This document shows positions 36,622 through 45,538 of a stretch of 64,000 nt of DNA, piece after piece. The notes beneath the pieces were generated by a model that did not search any database, was not told the DNA's origin, and saw nothing but the letters and a program-made list of their open reading frames with translations. A program made the translations under genes and the position numbers. The stretch is from Rikenellaceae bacterium. GTDB taxonomy: Bacteria > Bacteroidota > Bacteroidia > Bacteroidales > Rikenellaceae. The stretch's first letter is position 1. Each line of letters begins with the position of its first letter. The stretch lies in the NCBI GenBank assembly GCA_020860245.1, contig JAJBUQ010000039.1, positions 165,660-229,659 of the forward strand, read 5' to 3'.

Positions 36622-37068
36622 TTAGGCTCTTACCTTTATAATACATTTTTTTATCTCTCCTTCACCGATCATAGGAGTGTGTCCGTCCTCAGGGAAGAAT
36701 ATAGCGAACTCTCCGTCATTAAGCGTCACGAATGCGGTCTCTTCATCTTTGAAGAAGAGAATATCTTTGTCCGGATTGTATTCACCGTCAGGCATCACGC
36801 ACGACTCGCGCTTAATCCAACCGAACGTCTCTTGTCCTTTTATGCAGATCTGGATGTCGATGTAATTGTTATGTACTTCCAGCTTTGCAGCCTCTTTGGT
36901 TTTAAGAGTGCCGTGAACGACGTTAGCGTAAACATTGTCTCCATCGATCTCGTGGCGTCCCGGTGCCAGTGAAGCGAGGTCGTTTGTCGATATAAAGTAA
37001 AATGCTTTGGCGAAGTGCGGATTAAGGGACGTATACCTCGCACAATTTTTCAAACTGTCTATTACCAT
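36622..37068 (-). CDS. YhcH/YjgK/YiaL-family protein
   Basis: This 148-residue beta-sandwich protein belongs to the YhcH family (DUF386), found in sialic-acid and ulosonate catabolic operons and in biofilm-related contexts. The conserved AKLEVHNNYIDIQ and FAIFFPEDGHTP segments carry the His, Glu and Asp residues thought to bind metal. Here it stands alone rather than in a sialic-acid operon, so its substrate is not indicated. It has its own promoter element. Confidence 0.9.
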   Translation of the reverse strand: MVIDSLKNCARYTSLNPHFAKAFYFISTNDLASLAPGRHEIDGDNVYANVVHGTLKTKEAAKLEVHNNYIDIQICIKGQETFGWIKRESCVMPDGEYNPDKDILFFKDEETAFVTLNDGEFAIFFPEDGHTPMIGEGEIKKCIIKVRA

Positions 37069-37091
37069 AATTTTCTGTTTTAGTAATTTCT

Positions 37092-37099
37092 CAAATTTA
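37092..37099 (-). promoter_or_regulatory. Bacteroidetes -7 element (TAAATTTG) for the YhcH gene
   Basis: CAAATTTA on the plus strand, 24 bases ahead of the YhcH start, overlapping the end of the upstream tag gene's spacer. Confidence 0.4.
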
Positions 37100-37663
37100 T
37101 TAATTTTTTTTACAATGGCAATCTTCTATATGATCGTCGATATATCCGACAGCCTGTAAGTGGGCATAGCATATCGTCGAACCGAAGAACTTGAATCCGC
37201 GTTTCTTCATATCTCTGCTGACAGCGTCCGAAATTTCCGAGGTGGCGGGAATTTCATTTATTGTCTTCCAATGATTTACAATCGGTTTGCGGCTGGGGAA
37301 AAACGACAGGAGATAATCGCAGAAGTTCCCGTATTCTTTCTGGATTTCAATGAATAATTTGGCATTCGATATGGCTGCTTCTATTTTTTTTCTGTTGCGT
37401 ATGATGCCTTCGTCAGCAATAAGGCGTTCTATATCCTCTCCTGTGAACTCCGAGACCTTCTCCACGTCGAATCCGGCGAATGCCCTTCTGTAATTTTCCC
37501 TTCTGCGAAGAATTGTTATCCAACTCAAGCCGGCCTGAGCTCCCTCCAGCACGAGGAATTCGAACATTTTATGGTCGTCCGTAACGAGTCTGCCCCATTC
37601 CTCATCGTGATATTTAACGTACAGCGGATCAGTTCCGCACCATCCGCATCTTATTTTTTCCAT
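37100..37663 (-). CDS. tag: DNA-3-methyladenine glycosylase I
   Basis: This 187-residue base-excision enzyme removes 3-methyladenine from alkylated DNA. IRCGWCGTDPLYVKYHDEEW gives the Zn ligands Cys and His and the base pocket, EGAQAGLSW is the helical core, and the C-terminal YIDDHIEDCHC carries the second His and Cys of the zinc snap. A TTG nine bases upstream could also start, but the ATG at 37663 (MEKIRCGWC) matches the family and follows the kinase stop by five bases. It is the last gene of apbE, lipid kinase, tag. Confidence 0.95.
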   Translation of the reverse strand: MEKIRCGWCGTDPLYVKYHDEEWGRLVTDDHKMFEFLVLEGAQAGLSWITILRRRENYRRAFAGFDVEKVSEFTGEDIERLIADEGIIRNRKKIEAAISNAKLFIEIQKEYGNFCDYLLSFFPSRKPIVNHWKTINEIPATSEISDAVSRDMKKRGFKFFGSTICYAHLQAVGYIDDHIEDCHCKKN

Positions 37664-37668
37664 GCTTG

Positions 37669-38577
37669 TCAATCTTTAAGTTTCATTTTTGCTCTCGGGC
37701 ATATAACTTTAACAGCGCCTGGTTCACATGTGATTTTTAAAGGGAACGAAGGTCCGGGCTGTCCGTCGATGTCCGTAGTTTCGTCGCTGGCAGACGTTAT
37801 AACTATATCGTTGCTTTTGACATGGATTATATCCTTTGGATAACTTTTATGCCTGTTATGGGTCATGTAATGAAATACAGTGCGTATAATTTCACCGATA
37901 TTATCCCCCTTGACGAGCAGAATATCGAGGAATCCGTCTTGTATGTCCGATAAATAAGCAATCTTCAGATTTCCCGCAGTTTTGCCGTTAAACACGAAGA
38001 ATATAAGTGCGGAATCCGAATATACCTCTTCGCCGTTAGCGGTAATATTCAGGTGCATTTTTTTAAAACTCGGCAGTTCGCCTATACTGCTGAAATAGTA
38101 AGCCAGCTTGCCGAACGTATTCTTCATTATGGTCGGAGTCTTCTGCGATACATCCGTAAATAAACCGCAGCTGAATACGTTCATGAAATATTTATCGTTT
38201 ACCTTCCCTAAATCCAATTTGCGGACCGTGCCCTTTATATTTTTTTCGCACGCTTCGATTATATCCGACGGAACTCCTATGAGATTTGCAAAATCATTGG
38301 CCGTTCCCGTACGAAGAAGGGCTAATGGAATATCTATATTATTGTCCATCAGAATATTTACTATATGGTTTATAGTACCGTCTCCTCCTGCCGCGATTAT
38401 ATGATCGTCATTCTCGTCAATATCCGTTAAAAATTCTATATCCGAACTTCCGAATTCAAGAATGTGCGGAGTAACGTGTAATCCGTGCTTCTGGTATGTC
38501 GTGATAATATCGTTAAGGGAATTAACGATCCTGTTGTCGCCGGAGGAAGGATTGTACAGCAATTTGACTTTTTTCAT
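37669..38577 (-). CDS. Diacylglycerol/lipid kinase family protein
   Basis: This 302-residue protein has the DAGK catalytic domain with the nucleotide-binding GGDGTINHIVN motif (about residue 66), RTGTANDFA and the ADP-contacting C-terminal beta domain ending with a D-G-Q-P-G segment. Family members phosphorylate diacylglycerol, ceramide or related lipids. Bacteroidetes make sphingolipids, so a sphingoid-lipid substrate is possible, but the sequence does not show it. It lies two bases from apbE and five bases from tag. Confidence 0.9.
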   Translation of the reverse strand: MKKVKLLYNPSSGDNRIVNSLNDIITTYQKHGLHVTPHILEFGSSDIEFLTDIDENDDHIIAAGGDGTINHIVNILMDNNIDIPLALLRTGTANDFANLIGVPSDIIEACEKNIKGTVRKLDLGKVNDKYFMNVFSCGLFTDVSQKTPTIMKNTFGKLAYYFSSIGELPSFKKMHLNITANGEEVYSDSALIFFVFNGKTAGNLKIAYLSDIQDGFLDILLVKGDNIGEIIRTVFHYMTHNRHKSYPKDIIHVKSNDIVITSASDETTDIDGQPGPSFPLKITCEPGAVKVICPRAKMKLKD

Positions 38578-38579
38578 CT

Positions 38580-39587
38580 TTATTCCTGTATTTCAAGGTT
38601 ATCGGTGGCATAAACAAGATATTCGCCGTTATCGCCGGAATAAACGATATAAGCTGCAAGTTCCGTATGCTCCGCAAGAATCTCCTTTGTCCGTTCCAAA
38701 CCTACGATCATAAATACCGTACCCCAGACATCTGCGGCAGTAGCGTCCGGACCGACTACCGTTGCGGACAGCATAGTGCTTACTACCGGTTCGCCTGTTC
38801 TTGCATTGACTGTGTGGACCACCTTCCTGCCCGATTCGTCCGTGTAGAATTTCCTGTAATTTCCCGAAGTAGCCAAGCCTTTGCCTGATAATTTTAATTT
38901 TACCTGAAGGTCTGCCCCCGGAGTATAATTCCCCTCGAACGGTTTGTCGATACCCACGACCCACGAAATCCCTTTCATATTGGTTCCGCGCGAGAATATC
39001 TCGCCCCCCATCTCTATGATATAGTTCTCCAGCCCGAGAGCGTCGAAATATTTAGCTATCAGATCGACAGTATAACCCTGAGCAATTGAGTTAAGATCTA
39101 ATTGTATCTCCGGTCTCTCCTTAACGAGGCGTCTCTCTACGATGCGTATTTTATCGTATCCTACCAGTTGAAGTAACGAATCTACATTTACCTCTTCCGC
39201 ACTTACTTCCCCTGCAAAACCGTAAGCTGCCGTAAGGGGTTTTATCGTAATGTCGTAGACTCCGCCGGTCTCGATGCTGACCTCTTCCGCTACTCTTATA
39301 CACTCTTCAATATATATGTCCAACGAATCGGTTTCATTCCGGTTTATTCGGGAAATCAACGAGTTAGGTTCATATACGGACATGGACATATCCATAAGGC
39401 GGTATATACTGTCGAGAGCCGCGGATACGTCGTGCCTGACGGTATCTTTAATTACTATATGGTAGGTGCTCCCCTGTATAAATCCGTCAAATACGCTCTG
39501 AACATATTGCGGAGAATCGTTTTTACATCCCGTAAGCGAGAGAGCAGTTACAGCGAGTGCCGATATTAAAATATTGAGTTTTTTCAT
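38580..39587 (-). CDS. apbE: FAD:protein FMN transferase lipoprotein
   Basis: This 335-residue ApbE protein attaches FMN to Thr residues of periplasmic or membrane flavoproteins such as NqrB, NqrC and RnfG. It has a lipoprotein signal with acceptor Cys21 (ALSLTGC), the substrate-pocket segment SVYEPNSLISRINR, DLNSIAQGYTVDLIA and the Mg-binding region VVGPDATAADVWGTVF with conserved Asp and Ala/Thr residues. It is the first gene of apbE, lipid kinase, tag and has a promoter element upstream, divergent from the AI-2E gene. The Nqr or Rnf targets are not in the window. Confidence 0.95.
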   Translation of the reverse strand: MKKLNILISALAVTALSLTGCKNDSPQYVQSVFDGFIQGSTYHIVIKDTVRHDVSAALDSIYRLMDMSMSVYEPNSLISRINRNETDSLDIYIEECIRVAEEVSIETGGVYDITIKPLTAAYGFAGEVSAEEVNVDSLLQLVGYDKIRIVERRLVKERPEIQLDLNSIAQGYTVDLIAKYFDALGLENYIIEMGGEIFSRGTNMKGISWVVGIDKPFEGNYTPGADLQVKLKLSGKGLATSGNYRKFYTDESGRKVVHTVNARTGEPVVSTMLSATVVGPDATAADVWGTVFMIVGLERTKEILAEHTELAAYIVYSGDNGEYLVYATDNLEIQE

Positions 39588-39606
39588 GCAAATTCAAATG
39601 AGAACA

Positions 39607-39614
39607 CAAAGTTA
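39607..39614 (-). promoter_or_regulatory. Bacteroidetes -7 element (TAACTTTG) for apbE
   Basis: CAAAGTTA on the plus strand, 20 bases ahead of the apbE ATG. Confidence 0.55.
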
Positions 39615-39626
39615 AAAAATTATGTG

Positions 39627-39634
39627 TAAGTTTG
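39627..39634 (+). promoter_or_regulatory. Bacteroidetes -7 element (TAAGTTTG) for the AI-2E gene
   Basis: TAAGTTTG lies 25 bases upstream of the ATG at 39660, back to back with the apbE promoter. Confidence 0.5.
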
Positions 39635-39659
39635 TAGGTATAATAAATTTTAAGCGTGC

Positions 39660-40775
39660 ATGAACAGTTACGATAAGCCGTTCACATTCGACAGGGTGGT
39701 CCGGATAGTCATTACGGTAGCGATTCTGGTAGCGATTTTTTTCTTTATAAATAAGATCAGCGGAGCTCTGCTTCCGTTCCTCGTTGCATGGCTTATTGCT
39801 TATATGATAAACCCTCTCGTGGAATTTTTTCAATACAGGCTCGGATTTAAAAATCGTGTACTATCCATAGCCGCTGCGTTACTGTCGATAACCATTGTCG
39901 TAGGGGGAATAATTTGGGCGCTGATACCGACTGTTTCCGCGGAGATACGTAAATTCATAGATATGGTTGTATCCTATGAATACGGATCCAAATATATTCC
40001 GTTCGTTCCGCAGAGCTGGATGGATTTTATTAATGAACATATAAATTTTGGAAATTGGCTTGAAGACCTTAACAGGCAGGACATCGTCGGGATAATCGAG
40101 AGGTTGATGCCAAAGGTCAGAATATTTTTCTCAAGCTCCATAAGTTTGATAGTCAGTCTGCTGGCAACTTTTATCGTCTTGTTGTACATTGTTTTCATAC
40201 TGCTCGACTTCGATAAAATATCATCTTTGTTCATAAACCTTATACCTCCTAAATTCCGTAAGGGTATGTCCGGTATATTCTCCGATATAAAATATTCCAT
40301 GAATCGTTACTTCCGCGGACAAGCGTTGGTCGCTCTTCTGGTAGGGATACTGTTCGCTATCGGATTCAGCATAATCGGGCTTCCTCTTGGGATAATTCTG
40401 GGGTTGTTTATAGGGATGCTTAATCTCGTACCGTATCTTCAGGTGATCGGATTTATTCCTGCGCTTATGCTCTGTCTGTTAAAATCTGCGGAGACCGGAC
40501 AAAACTTCTGGGTAATAACAGGGCTAACGGCATTGGTGTTCGTGGTGGTGCAGATAATACAGGATGGAATTATCGTTCCGAAGATCATGGGTAAGATAAC
40601 AGGTCTTAATCCTGCCATAATTCTTTTATCATTGTCGATATGGGGGACCCTTATGGAATTCATAGGCCTTATTCTTGCACTTCCTATGACAACTCTTCTT
40701 CTTTCGTATTATCAAAGATTTATAATCCAAGGAGAAAAACTGTATGAAGAACCTGACAAAGAGGAAGAAAAATAA
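39660..40775 (+). CDS. AI-2E family transporter
   Basis: This 371-residue membrane protein of the AI-2 exporter (PerM/TqsA) family has about eight helices. Typical segments are LLPFLVAWLIAYMINPLVEF near the N-terminus, a soluble loop in the middle, RGQALVALLVGILFAIGFSI, the conserved LGLFIGMLNLVPYLQ, and GLILALPMTTLL. Members have been linked to autoinducer-2 export or sodium/proton exchange; the substrate here is unknown. It ends 10 bases before the promoter of the thiamin operon. Confidence 0.9.
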   Translation: MNSYDKPFTFDRVVRIVITVAILVAIFFFINKISGALLPFLVAWLIAYMINPLVEFFQYRLGFKNRVLSIAAALLSITIVVGGIIWALIPTVSAEIRKFIDMVVSYEYGSKYIPFVPQSWMDFINEHINFGNWLEDLNRQDIVGIIERLMPKVRIFFSSSISLIVSLLATFIVLLYIVFILLDFDKISSLFINLIPPKFRKGMSGIFSDIKYSMNRYFRGQALVALLVGILFAIGFSIIGLPLGIILGLFIGMLNLVPYLQVIGFIPALMLCLLKSAETGQNFWVITGLTALVFVVVQIIQDGIIVPKIMGKITGLNPAIILLSLSIWGTLMEFIGLILALPMTTLLLSYYQRFIIQGEKLYEEPDKEEEK

Positions 40776-40785
40776 TTTTATTTAG

Positions 40786-40793
40786 TATATTTG
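40786..40793 (+). promoter_or_regulatory. Bacteroidetes -7 element (TATATTTG) for the thiamin operon
   Basis: TATATTTGCA lies about 15 bases upstream of the TPP riboswitch, placing the transcription start just before the aptamer. Confidence 0.6.
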
Positions 40794-40807
40794 CAATTGC
40801 AAACGGA

Positions 40808-40916
40808 AGACGGGGGTGCCGCGGACTTATGTTCCGGCTGAGATCATACCCTTACGGATGTCGGATACGGCTCCGGAACCTGACACGGTTAGTACCGTCG
40901 TAGGGAGATTTCTCCT
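40808..40916 (+). promoter_or_regulatory. TPP riboswitch (THI element)
   Basis: The aptamer core is plain: GGGGTGC at 40812, then GGCTGAGATCATACCC, and AACCTGACACGGTTAGTACC followed by GTCGTAGGGA. These are the two conserved halves that bind the pyrimidine and diphosphate of thiamin pyrophosphate. It lies between a promoter and thiS, so it should switch the whole thi operon off when TPP is abundant. The T-rich segment TTTCTCCTTCTC follows; sequestration of the thiS start is a likely mechanism but was not folded. Confidence 0.95.
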
Positions 40917-40955
40917 TCTCATTCAGAAGCCCGCCTTTCATTTATTTAATTCGAT

Positions 40956-41153
40956 ATGGAAATAATACTTAACAACGAAAGGACGGAAACAACCGCCGTA
41001 AATCTCGCACAGTTGATATCCGAAAAACTCCCTGACACCAAAGGTATTGCGATGGCTGTGGGTTCTGACGTAATCTCACGTTCCGCATGGGCGGAGACTA
41101 TACTTAAAGAGGGCGACAATGTCACGATTATACGCGCCACACGTGGAGGCTGA
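40956..41153 (+). CDS. thiS: Sulfur carrier protein ThiS
   Basis: This 65-residue ubiquitin-like protein ends in the diagnostic Gly-Gly (ATRGG), which is converted to a thiocarboxylate and hands sulfur to ThiG for thiazole formation. The LILNNERTETTA-type start and the EGDNVTIIRATRGG C-terminus fit the family. It is the first gene of the riboswitch-controlled thi operon and overlaps the next frame by 35 bases. The adenylating enzyme ThiF that would activate it is not in the window. Confidence 0.92.
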   Translation: MEIILNNERTETTAVNLAQLISEKLPDTKGIAMAVGSDVISRSAWAETILKEGDNVTIIRATRGG

Positions 41154-41769
41154 TCTCTTGCTCGCCCCTGTAATAATCACTCTGCCGGATATTTGTCCCA
41201 ACGAACCGGAGGCAATTAGTGCGCTCGCTGCCGCCGGAGCGGGTATAATTCATGTACGGAAACCGTATGTAGAAGAGGATAAACTTAACGGATTTATCGA
41301 GCAGATTCCTGTAAATATCAGTAGTCATATTACAATCCATTACCGTAGCGATCTTGCGAAGAGGTATGGACTCGGAGGGATCCATGACAGACTTCCCGAA
41401 CTGAAACGGAGGACGGATAAATTGAGGAAGAGCTGTTCATGCCACTCATGGGAAGAAGTGTACGAGGCTTACGGATATGCGGATTATGTGTTCTTGAGCC
41501 CAATATTCGATTCGGTGTCTAAATTAGAATATAAGGCAGCGTTCGGTACGGAATATCTTAAAGATAAACTATACAGCAGCGAACCGCGTCCCGAGGTTGT
41601 AGCGTTAGGTGGAATAACCGAACAAAATATCGTTGCTGCTCGCGAGATGGGCTTTGAAGGAGCAGCGGTGTTGGGAAGTTTATGGGCTGTCGGGAATGGA
41701 ATTATCGACATCGACATCACAGTAGATAGATTTATGAGCTTAAAAGAGAAATGGAGGAAGATAAAATAA
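41119..41769 (+). CDS. ThiE/TenI-like thiamin phosphate synthase homologue
   Basis: This protein of up to 216 residues has the ThiE/TenI TIM-barrel pattern with IIHVRKP, a DYVFLSPIFDSVSK strand-loop and EVVALGGI near the C-terminus. It departs from ThiE at key places: GGIHDR instead of DGVHLG, and no GPxxxTxTK. It is therefore more like TenI or the second ThiE paralogue common in Bacteroidetes; its reaction is uncertain (TenI is a thiazole aromatase in Bacillus). The ATG at 41119 lies inside thiS; a TTG at 41158, preceded by GGAGG, would give a start just after thiS. Confidence 0.82.
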   Translation: MSRLYAPHVEADLLLAPVIITLPDICPNEPEAISALAAAGAGIIHVRKPYVEEDKLNGFIEQIPVNISSHITIHYRSDLAKRYGLGGIHDRLPELKRRTDKLRKSCSCHSWEEVYEAYGYADYVFLSPIFDSVSKLEYKAAFGTEYLKDKLYSSEPRPEVVALGGITEQNIVAAREMGFEGAAVLGSLWAVGNGIIDIDITVDRFMSLKEKWRKIK

Positions 41770-42404
41770 CCGAAAACCTGTTCATACAGTTGATAACCGA
41801 CGGCAAGGATAAATCAGAAGTAATTCCCAAAGTCGAAGGTTTCCTGAAGGGAGGCGGCAGGTGGATCCAGTTGAGGATGAAGAATTCTCCGGAGGAGGAG
41901 ATCGTCCGTACAGGACATAATATTAGAGAATTATGTGATAAATACGGTGCTATATTTATCATGAACGATAACCCGTATCTTGCGCAAATGACCTCTGCGG
42001 ACGGAGTCCATTTGGGTAAAAACGATATTGCGCCGGATAAGGCTCGCGTGATCTTAGGCAATAGGGCGGTAATCGGATGCACGGCGAATACGTTCGAAGA
42101 TATCGTCAATTTGATAAAATCAGGTATTGATTACATCGGCCTTGGTCCGTTCCGGTTCACGACTACGAAAAAGAATCTCAGTCCGGTTCTCGGAATTGAA
42201 GGGTATAAGGATATTTTCAGGCAGATGAATGAAAATAATATTAATATACCGGTCGTTGCAATAGGGGGAATCGTTTTAGAAGATATACCGGCGTTAATAG
42301 GCTCAGGAGTAAGAAATATTGCCGTGTCCGGAGCGGTAAATAATAGCAGCGATCCACAGAAAATAACGGAAAAATTCATAGAACTATTAAAAAACAATAT
42401 ATGA
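41751..42404 (+). CDS. thiE: Thiamin-phosphate synthase
   Basis: This 217-residue enzyme joins HMP diphosphate to thiazole phosphate. The standard ThiE residues are visible: [29 protein letters not shown] and [14 protein letters not shown], then VVAIGGI. It overlaps the tail of the TenI-like gene by 19 bases and thiG by four (ATGA), so translation is coupled along the operon. Compared with its neighbour it is clearly the catalytic ThiE. Confidence 0.95.
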   Translation: MEEDKITENLFIQLITDGKDKSEVIPKVEGFLKGGGRWIQLRMKNSPEEEIVRTGHNIRELCDKYGAIFIMNDNPYLAQMTSADGVHLGKNDIAPDKARVILGNRAVIGCTANTFEDIVNLIKSGIDYIGLGPFRFTTTKKNLSPVLGIEGYKDIFRQMNENNINIPVVAIGGIVLEDIPALIGSGVRNIAVSGAVNNSSDPQKITEKFIELLKNNI

Positions 42405-43186
42405 AACCATTGAAAATTGGCGACAGAACATTCCAGTCGAGGCTATTTCTCGGAACCGGTAAGTTCTCGTCAAACGATTGTATGAGGGAAGCAGTTATCG
42501 CAAGCGGGAGCGAACTGGTTACGGTTGCACTTAAAAGAGTGGATATTAATGATAATAACGATGACCTGCTTGCGCACCTGAAGAATACGGACGTTAATTT
42601 ACTGCCGAACACTTCGGGAGTCCGGAGTGCGAAGGAGGCTGTATTCGCAGCTCAGCTTGCGCGTGAAGCATTGGAGACAAATTGGCTTAAACTTGAAATA
42701 CATCCCGATCCGCGTTATTTGCTTCCGGATCCGATAGAGACGCTTAAAGCCACTGAAGAACTTGCAAAACTCGGATTTATCATTATGCCTTATATACATG
42801 CCGACCCGGTATTGTGTAAAAGACTCGAGGAAGCAGGGGCTGCGTGCGTGATGCCGTTAGGCGCGCCGATAGGTTCGAACAAAGGGCTCGCGACGCGGGA
42901 ATTTTTAAAGATAATAATCGAACAGAGCAATGTCCCCGTTGTTGTAGATGCCGGAATTGGAGCGCCGTCGCATGCCGCGGAAGCTATCGAGATGGGGGCG
43001 GATGCCGTCCTTGTTAATACTGCTATTGCGGTTGCTAAGGATCCTGTTGGAATGGCTCAGGCATTCAAACTTGCAGTCCATGCCGGTGAGATTGCCCGTG
43101 AGGTGTCTCTTGCACCTGTTGTGGACGGTGCCAGCGCGACGAGTCCGATGATTCCGTTTCTGAGTGATATAAAAGATTTAGTATAA
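42401..43186 (+). CDS. thiG: Thiazole synthase
   Basis: This 261-residue TIM-barrel enzyme makes the thiazole ring from deoxyxylulose phosphate, dehydroglycine and ThiS-thiocarboxylate. It starts with [28 protein letters not shown] carries the Schiff-base region Lys, and [45 protein letters not shown] and VLVNTAIA are family segments. It lies between thiE and thiH, with thiH providing dehydroglycine. Confidence 0.97.
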   Translation: MKPLKIGDRTFQSRLFLGTGKFSSNDCMREAVIASGSELVTVALKRVDINDNNDDLLAHLKNTDVNLLPNTSGVRSAKEAVFAAQLAREALETNWLKLEIHPDPRYLLPDPIETLKATEELAKLGFIIMPYIHADPVLCKRLEEAGAACVMPLGAPIGSNKGLATREFLKIIIEQSNVPVVVDAGIGAPSHAAEAIEMGADAVLVNTAIAVAKDPVGMAQAFKLAVHAGEIAREVSLAPVVDGASATSPMIPFLSDIKDLV

Positions 43187-43190
43187 AAGG

Positions 43191-44312
43191 ATGGGAACTT
43201 TTTTTGATGTCCTGACAGAATACAACTGGGATAAAGTCACTGAAAAAATATATTCCTCGTCCGAATCGGACGTCCTGAATGCCATTGCAAAGGATAAACT
43301 TTCGCTCGACGATTTCGCCGCGCTGGTATCTCCCGCTGCGGAAAAATACATTAAGTCGATGGCTGAAAAAAGCTACGGTATAACGCGCAGGCGGTTCGGT
43401 AATACGATGCAGCTGTATGTTCCATTATATTTATCGAATTACTGCTCGAATCAGTGTGTATATTGTGGTTTTAACTGTAAAAACCGCATACAACGGACAA
43501 TCCTTAATGAGATTGAAATCCGGAGGGAGGCCGAGGCGATTAAACAAAGATATAAATTCGAACATATACTTCTCGTTACAGGCGAAGCTCCGGCAAAATC
43601 GAGTGTGGAATATATGGGCCGTGCGATCGAAATAATGAAAGAATATTTCTCGCAGGTGTCTCTGGAAGTCCAGCCTCTCGATGTGGATGAATACAGATAC
43701 TTGATAGAGAAAGGATTATTTGCGGTATATATTTATCAGGAGACGTACAATAAAGACAGATACCCTCTGTACCACCCTAAAGGACGCAAAGCTGATTTCA
43801 GATACCGTCTCGAGACGCCGGATAGGTTAGGGAAGGCCGGGATTTATAAGACAGGACTGGGTAATCTTATCGGTCTTGAGGAGTGGCGCACCGAGGCGTT
43901 CTTTACAGCGCTTCATTTGCGCTATCTGGAAAATAAATATTGGAGAACCAAGTACAGTATCGCATTCCCGCGTCTTCGTCCGTTCGCTAACGAGGGGGAC
44001 TTCGACCCGAATTATCCTGTCACGGAGAAGAATTTGTTTCAGTTGATCTGCGCTTACAGGTTATTTTCAGAAGATGTCGAATTATCGGTGTCTACGCGCG
44101 AGAGCTCTGTCTATCGCGATAAAATCATGCCGTTTGGAGTCACTACTATGAGTGCTGGGTCCAAGACAATGCCAGGAGGGTACGCGGACGATAACGGCGA
44201 ACTCGAACAATTCTCCGTAAACGATGACCGTACACCTTATGAAGTGGAATCTGCCGTTAAAGGCAAAGGACTGGAGGCTGTCTGGAAGGACTGGGCGTTG
44301 TACCTCCAATAA
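43191..44312 (+). CDS. thiH: 2-iminoacetate synthase ThiH
   Basis: This 373-residue radical-SAM tyrosine lyase splits tyrosine into p-cresol and dehydroglycine for ThiG. The cluster motif is Cys85, 89 and 92 in NYCSNQCVYCGF. Other segments are HILLVTGEAP, SLEVQPLDVDEY, IYQETYN and SIAFPRLRP. Use of ThiH rather than the oxygen-requiring ThiO fits an anaerobe. It is the last gene of the operon; thiC, thiF and thiD are absent here, so the pyrimidine half and sulfur activation must be supplied from elsewhere or salvaged. Confidence 0.96.
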   Translation: MGTFFDVLTEYNWDKVTEKIYSSSESDVLNAIAKDKLSLDDFAALVSPAAEKYIKSMAEKSYGITRRRFGNTMQLYVPLYLSNYCSNQCVYCGFNCKNRIQRTILNEIEIRREAEAIKQRYKFEHILLVTGEAPAKSSVEYMGRAIEIMKEYFSQVSLEVQPLDVDEYRYLIEKGLFAVYIYQETYNKDRYPLYHPKGRKADFRYRLETPDRLGKAGIYKTGLGNLIGLEEWRTEAFFTALHLRYLENKYWRTKYSIAFPRLRPFANEGDFDPNYPVTEKNLFQLICAYRLFSEDVELSVSTRESSVYRDKIMPFGVTTMSAGSKTMPGGYADDNGELEQFSVNDDRTPYEVESAVKGKGLEAVWKDWALYLQ

Positions 44313-44416
44313 TTAAAAATAAATTAGATTTCCGGGTTCTAATCCGGTATTAATATCCTTATCTGTTACGTGACTTAAATTTGTATTACACGGACAATTA
44401 AGGATATTGATATTAA

Positions 44417-45499
44417 ATGAGAATACGGTTTACGGAGAAAATAATTATAATTTTATTCATATTTATCTTTTGTTATGTAAATGCAATTGCCGGAGATTAC
44501 GGTAGGTGGGGGAAATTCGTAGAACGATATCCTATCGAATGGTACGGAACGGACGAAGCGCGCGCGATTGCCGATAATGTTCTGGTTTACCAACATTCGG
44601 TGGGTGGATGGCCGAAAAATATTCCCATGCACATGATCCTCGCGGACTGTGAGAAGGACAGCATCGATCTTAATGGACCGGGGATGTCTCCGACTCTCGA
44701 TAACGATGCGACGGCGCTTGAAATGAAGTTTCTCGCTAAGGTGTATTCACAGACTCAGGACGAACGTTATAGGGAGGCATTCGAGAGAGGTCTCGATTAT
44801 ATTCTTACAGCGCAGTATGACAACGGAGGTTGGCCGCAGTTTTATCCGCTAAGGAACGGATACTATTCGCGGATTACTTTTAATGACGATGCGATGGTGA
44901 ATATTATGGAGATCCTGCGCGATATTTATAACGAAGAGGAGTTGTACTCGTTTGTAATCACGGAAGAAATAAAGACGATGGCAAGAACTGCATTCGACAA
45001 AGGTATAGATTGTATTTTAAAGACGCAGATTTATATAGACGGTGAACCTGCCGTATGGTGCCAACAATACGATGAAGTGACCTTAGAGCCGGCGAAGGCC
45101 AGATCGTACGAACTTCCGTCTCTGTGCGGAGGAGAATCCGTAGGGATTGTAAGATTGCTGATGCAGATTCCCGATCCTTCAGAAGAGATAATCAAAGCTG
45201 TCGATGGGGCGGTAAAATGGTTCGATAATCACAAAATAAAAGGAATAAGGATCGAACGCCGGAAAAAAGGGGACTTATACGACCGTGTGGTGATTAAGGA
45301 TCCTGCCGCACCGCCTATTTGGGCGAGATTTTACGATCTCGATACGCAAAAACCATTCTTTTGCGGACGCGACGGGGTTAAAAAAGATAATTTAAAGGAT
45401 ATCGAATATGAGCGCCGGAATGGTTACGGATGGTATACTTACAGACCTCAGGGTATATTGGATGCTTATCCTGAATGGAGAAAGAATTTAACAAAATAG
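44417..45499 (+). CDS. pelA: Pectate lyase, polysaccharide lyase family 10
   Basis: This 360-residue protein has a signal peptide (about 1-25, very hydrophobic IIIILFIFIFCYVNAIA) and a PL10 alpha/alpha toroid. HSVGGWPKN, DNDATALEMKFLA, YDNGGWPQFYP, ITFNDDAMVN, AVWCQQYDEVTLEPAKARSY and the catalytic-Arg region PIWARFYDL match PL10 pectate lyases, which cleave polygalacturonate by beta-elimination. It is probably periplasmic or surface exposed. With the GH35 and GH2 genes it suggests use of pectin with galactan side chains. No SusC/SusD pair is in the window. Confidence 0.92.
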   Translation: MRIRFTEKIIIILFIFIFCYVNAIAGDYGRWGKFVERYPIEWYGTDEARAIADNVLVYQHSVGGWPKNIPMHMILADCEKDSIDLNGPGMSPTLDNDATALEMKFLAKVYSQTQDERYREAFERGLDYILTAQYDNGGWPQFYPLRNGYYSRITFNDDAMVNIMEILRDIYNEEELYSFVITEEIKTMARTAFDKGIDCILKTQIYIDGEPAVWCQQYDEVTLEPAKARSYELPSLCGGESVGIVRLLMQIPDPSEEIIKAVDGAVKWFDNHKIKGIRIERRKKGDLYDRVVIKDPAAPPIWARFYDLDTQKPFFCGRDGVKKDNLKDIEYERRNGYGWYTYRPQGILDAYPEWRKNLTK

Positions 45500-45522
45500 C
45501 CGGATAACTATCCGGCTATTTT
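45493..45522. terminator. Bidirectional terminator between pelA and fabG
   Basis: A long stem of AAAATAGCCGGATA against TATCCGGCTATTTT; it contains the pelA stop codon and lies between convergent genes. Confidence 0.8.
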
Positions 45523-45538
45523 ATATCCAAATAATTTT

